Source: Chloroflexota bacterium (lineage in GTDB: Bacteria > Chloroflexota > Limnocylindria > QHBO01). From it: a stretch of 6,560 bases of DNA. The position numbers and the translations under genes were made by a program. The DNA lies in assembly GCA_005880165.1 (NCBI GenBank), contig VBJP01000092.1:1-6560 (forward strand). The letters are read 5' to 3'. The first letter of the stretch is position 1; every line of letters starts with the position of its first letter. Of the stretch, positions 5,793 to 6,560 are shown piece by piece. The notes under the pieces are model-generated. The model worked only from the letters and a program-made list of their open reading frames with translations, ran no database searches and was not told the origin of the DNA.

Positions 5793-6560
5793 TCAGCCGC
5801 GTTCGCGCCGGCCCGTGCTGCGACGGGATGAGGTTTCCGCGCCCGCGGACTCCTGTCCTCGCGCCCGCATGGGCGTCGGCTCGATGTCCGCCGCCGGGAT
5901 CCCGTCATGCGGCTGCGCGAAGATCATCCGCCCCGCTACCGTCTGGAGGACACGGGTGACGGTGACCTTGACCTCGCGGTCGAGGAATCGGCTACCACCC
6001 TCGACCACGATCATGGTGCCGTCGTCCAGGTAGCCCACGCCCTGGCCCGGCTCCTTGCCCTCCTGGATGATCCGGACGGCCAGCTCCTCACCGGGATGGA
6101 GGACGGCCTTCACCGCATTGGCGAGCTCGTTGATGTTGAGGACGCGGATCCCCTGCAGCTCGGCCACCCGGTTGAGATTGAAGTCATTCGTGAGAATTGC
6201 GGCTCCGTGCTCGCGGGCGAATGCGACGAGCTTGGCGTCGACTTCCCCGATCTCCGGGTAGGTCTGCTCGCTGATCTCGACTGGGCTGATGGCGTCCTTC
6301 TGCAACGCGGAGAGCATCTCGAGGCCCCGTCGCCCCCGGTTGCGGCGCATCGGGTCGGGTGAGTCAGCGATGCGCTGCAGCTCGTCGAGCACGAAGCGCG
6401 GGACGACCAGCGTGCCCAGGATGAACCCGGTGCGGCCGATGTCCACGATTCGCCCGTCGATTACCGCGCTGGTATCGACCACCACCTGTCCCGGGTGCAG
6501 CCTCCGCCGCCCGCCAGGAAAGATCCCCGTTGCAGCGGGAATCAGGACATCCCTCTTGTA
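5793..6560 (-). CDS. PIN-TRAM domain protein, YacL-like (5' end outside window)
   Basis: This is a PIN nuclease-fold domain followed by a TRAM RNA-binding domain, the layout of YacL-like proteins, which normally carry N-terminal membrane helices. The frame is open to the window edge, so the gene is partial. A GTG at 6485 would start directly at VVDTSAVIDGR and cut into the first PIN strand, so it is probably not the true start; the 25 codons before it read YKRDVLIPAATGIF and on, like a linker. Counting from that GTG, PIN acidic residues are Asp4 (VDTS), Glu35 (VLDELQ), Asp83 (VDAKL) and Asp101 (TNDFNLN). NRGRRGLEML (49-58) and LNINELANAV (116-125) are also family-typical. TRAM spans about 132-190 with EGKEPGQGVGYLDDGTMIVV (142-161) and VLQTVAGRMIFA (179-190). 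A 40-residue Arg/Ser-rich tail follows. PIN acidic sites suggest metal-dependent RNase activity, but the role is not settled. It precedes ispDF by 10 bases. Confidence 0.9.
   Translation of the reverse strand, partial: YKRDVLIPAATGIFPGGRRRLHPGQVVVDTSAVIDGRIVDIGRTGFILGTLVVPRFVLDELQRIADSPDPMRRNRGRRGLEMLSALQKDAISPVEISEQTYPEIGEVDAKLVAFAREHGAAILTNDFNLNRVAELQGIRVLNINELANAVKAVLHPGEELAVRIIQEGKEPGQGVGYLDDGTMIVVEGGSRFLDREVKVTVTRVLQTVAGRMIFAQPHDGIPAADIEPTPMRARGQESAGAETSSRRSTGRRERG

Overview
The window is a high-GC bacterial segment with the dense minus-strand layout of an ordinary chromosome. It reads like a Chloroflexota-type or similar high-GC genome. The reasons are gene content and order (a PIN-TRAM membrane-anchored protein, a fused IspD-IspF, an RlmB-like SPOUT methyltransferase, then tRNA-Thr), frequent GTG starts and strongly GC-rich codon use. 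This placement is an inference, not something the sequence proves.

Right part (6560 down to 3733, minus strand): a housekeeping cluster. A PIN-TRAM protein, cut off by the window edge at its N-terminal side, ends 10 bases before the most likely start of a bifunctional IspDF enzyme of the MEP isoprenoid pathway. The ispDF stop overlaps the rlmB-like start (ATGA). A tRNA-Thr(UGU) gene with an encoded CCA begins only 14 bases after the rlmB stop. The genes therefore look co-transcribed, with the tRNA cut from the 3' end of the message.

Middle (3732 to 3377): a 356-base spacer without a convincing gene. It holds a tandem 12-base repeat, several dyads, a weak promoter candidate and a good Shine-Dalgarno for the next gene.

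Left-centre (3376 to 750, minus strand): a two-gene unit, an APC-superfamily amino acid permease followed by a P1/DmpA-type (family S58) aminopeptidase. The stop and start overlap as GTGA. Together they suggest uptake and cleavage of small peptides or amino acid amides.

Left end (1 to 749): mostly non-coding by eye. It has one well-supported plus-strand small ORF, an extremely Pro/Glu-rich 61-residue acidic protein with a near-perfect ribosome binding site. Upstream of it is a cluster of perfect palindromes. From 397 to 749 no convincing gene is seen. I do not see a clear novel multi-gene system; the most unusual items are the Pro/Glu mini-protein with its palindrome-rich leader and the dyads in front of the permease-peptidase unit.
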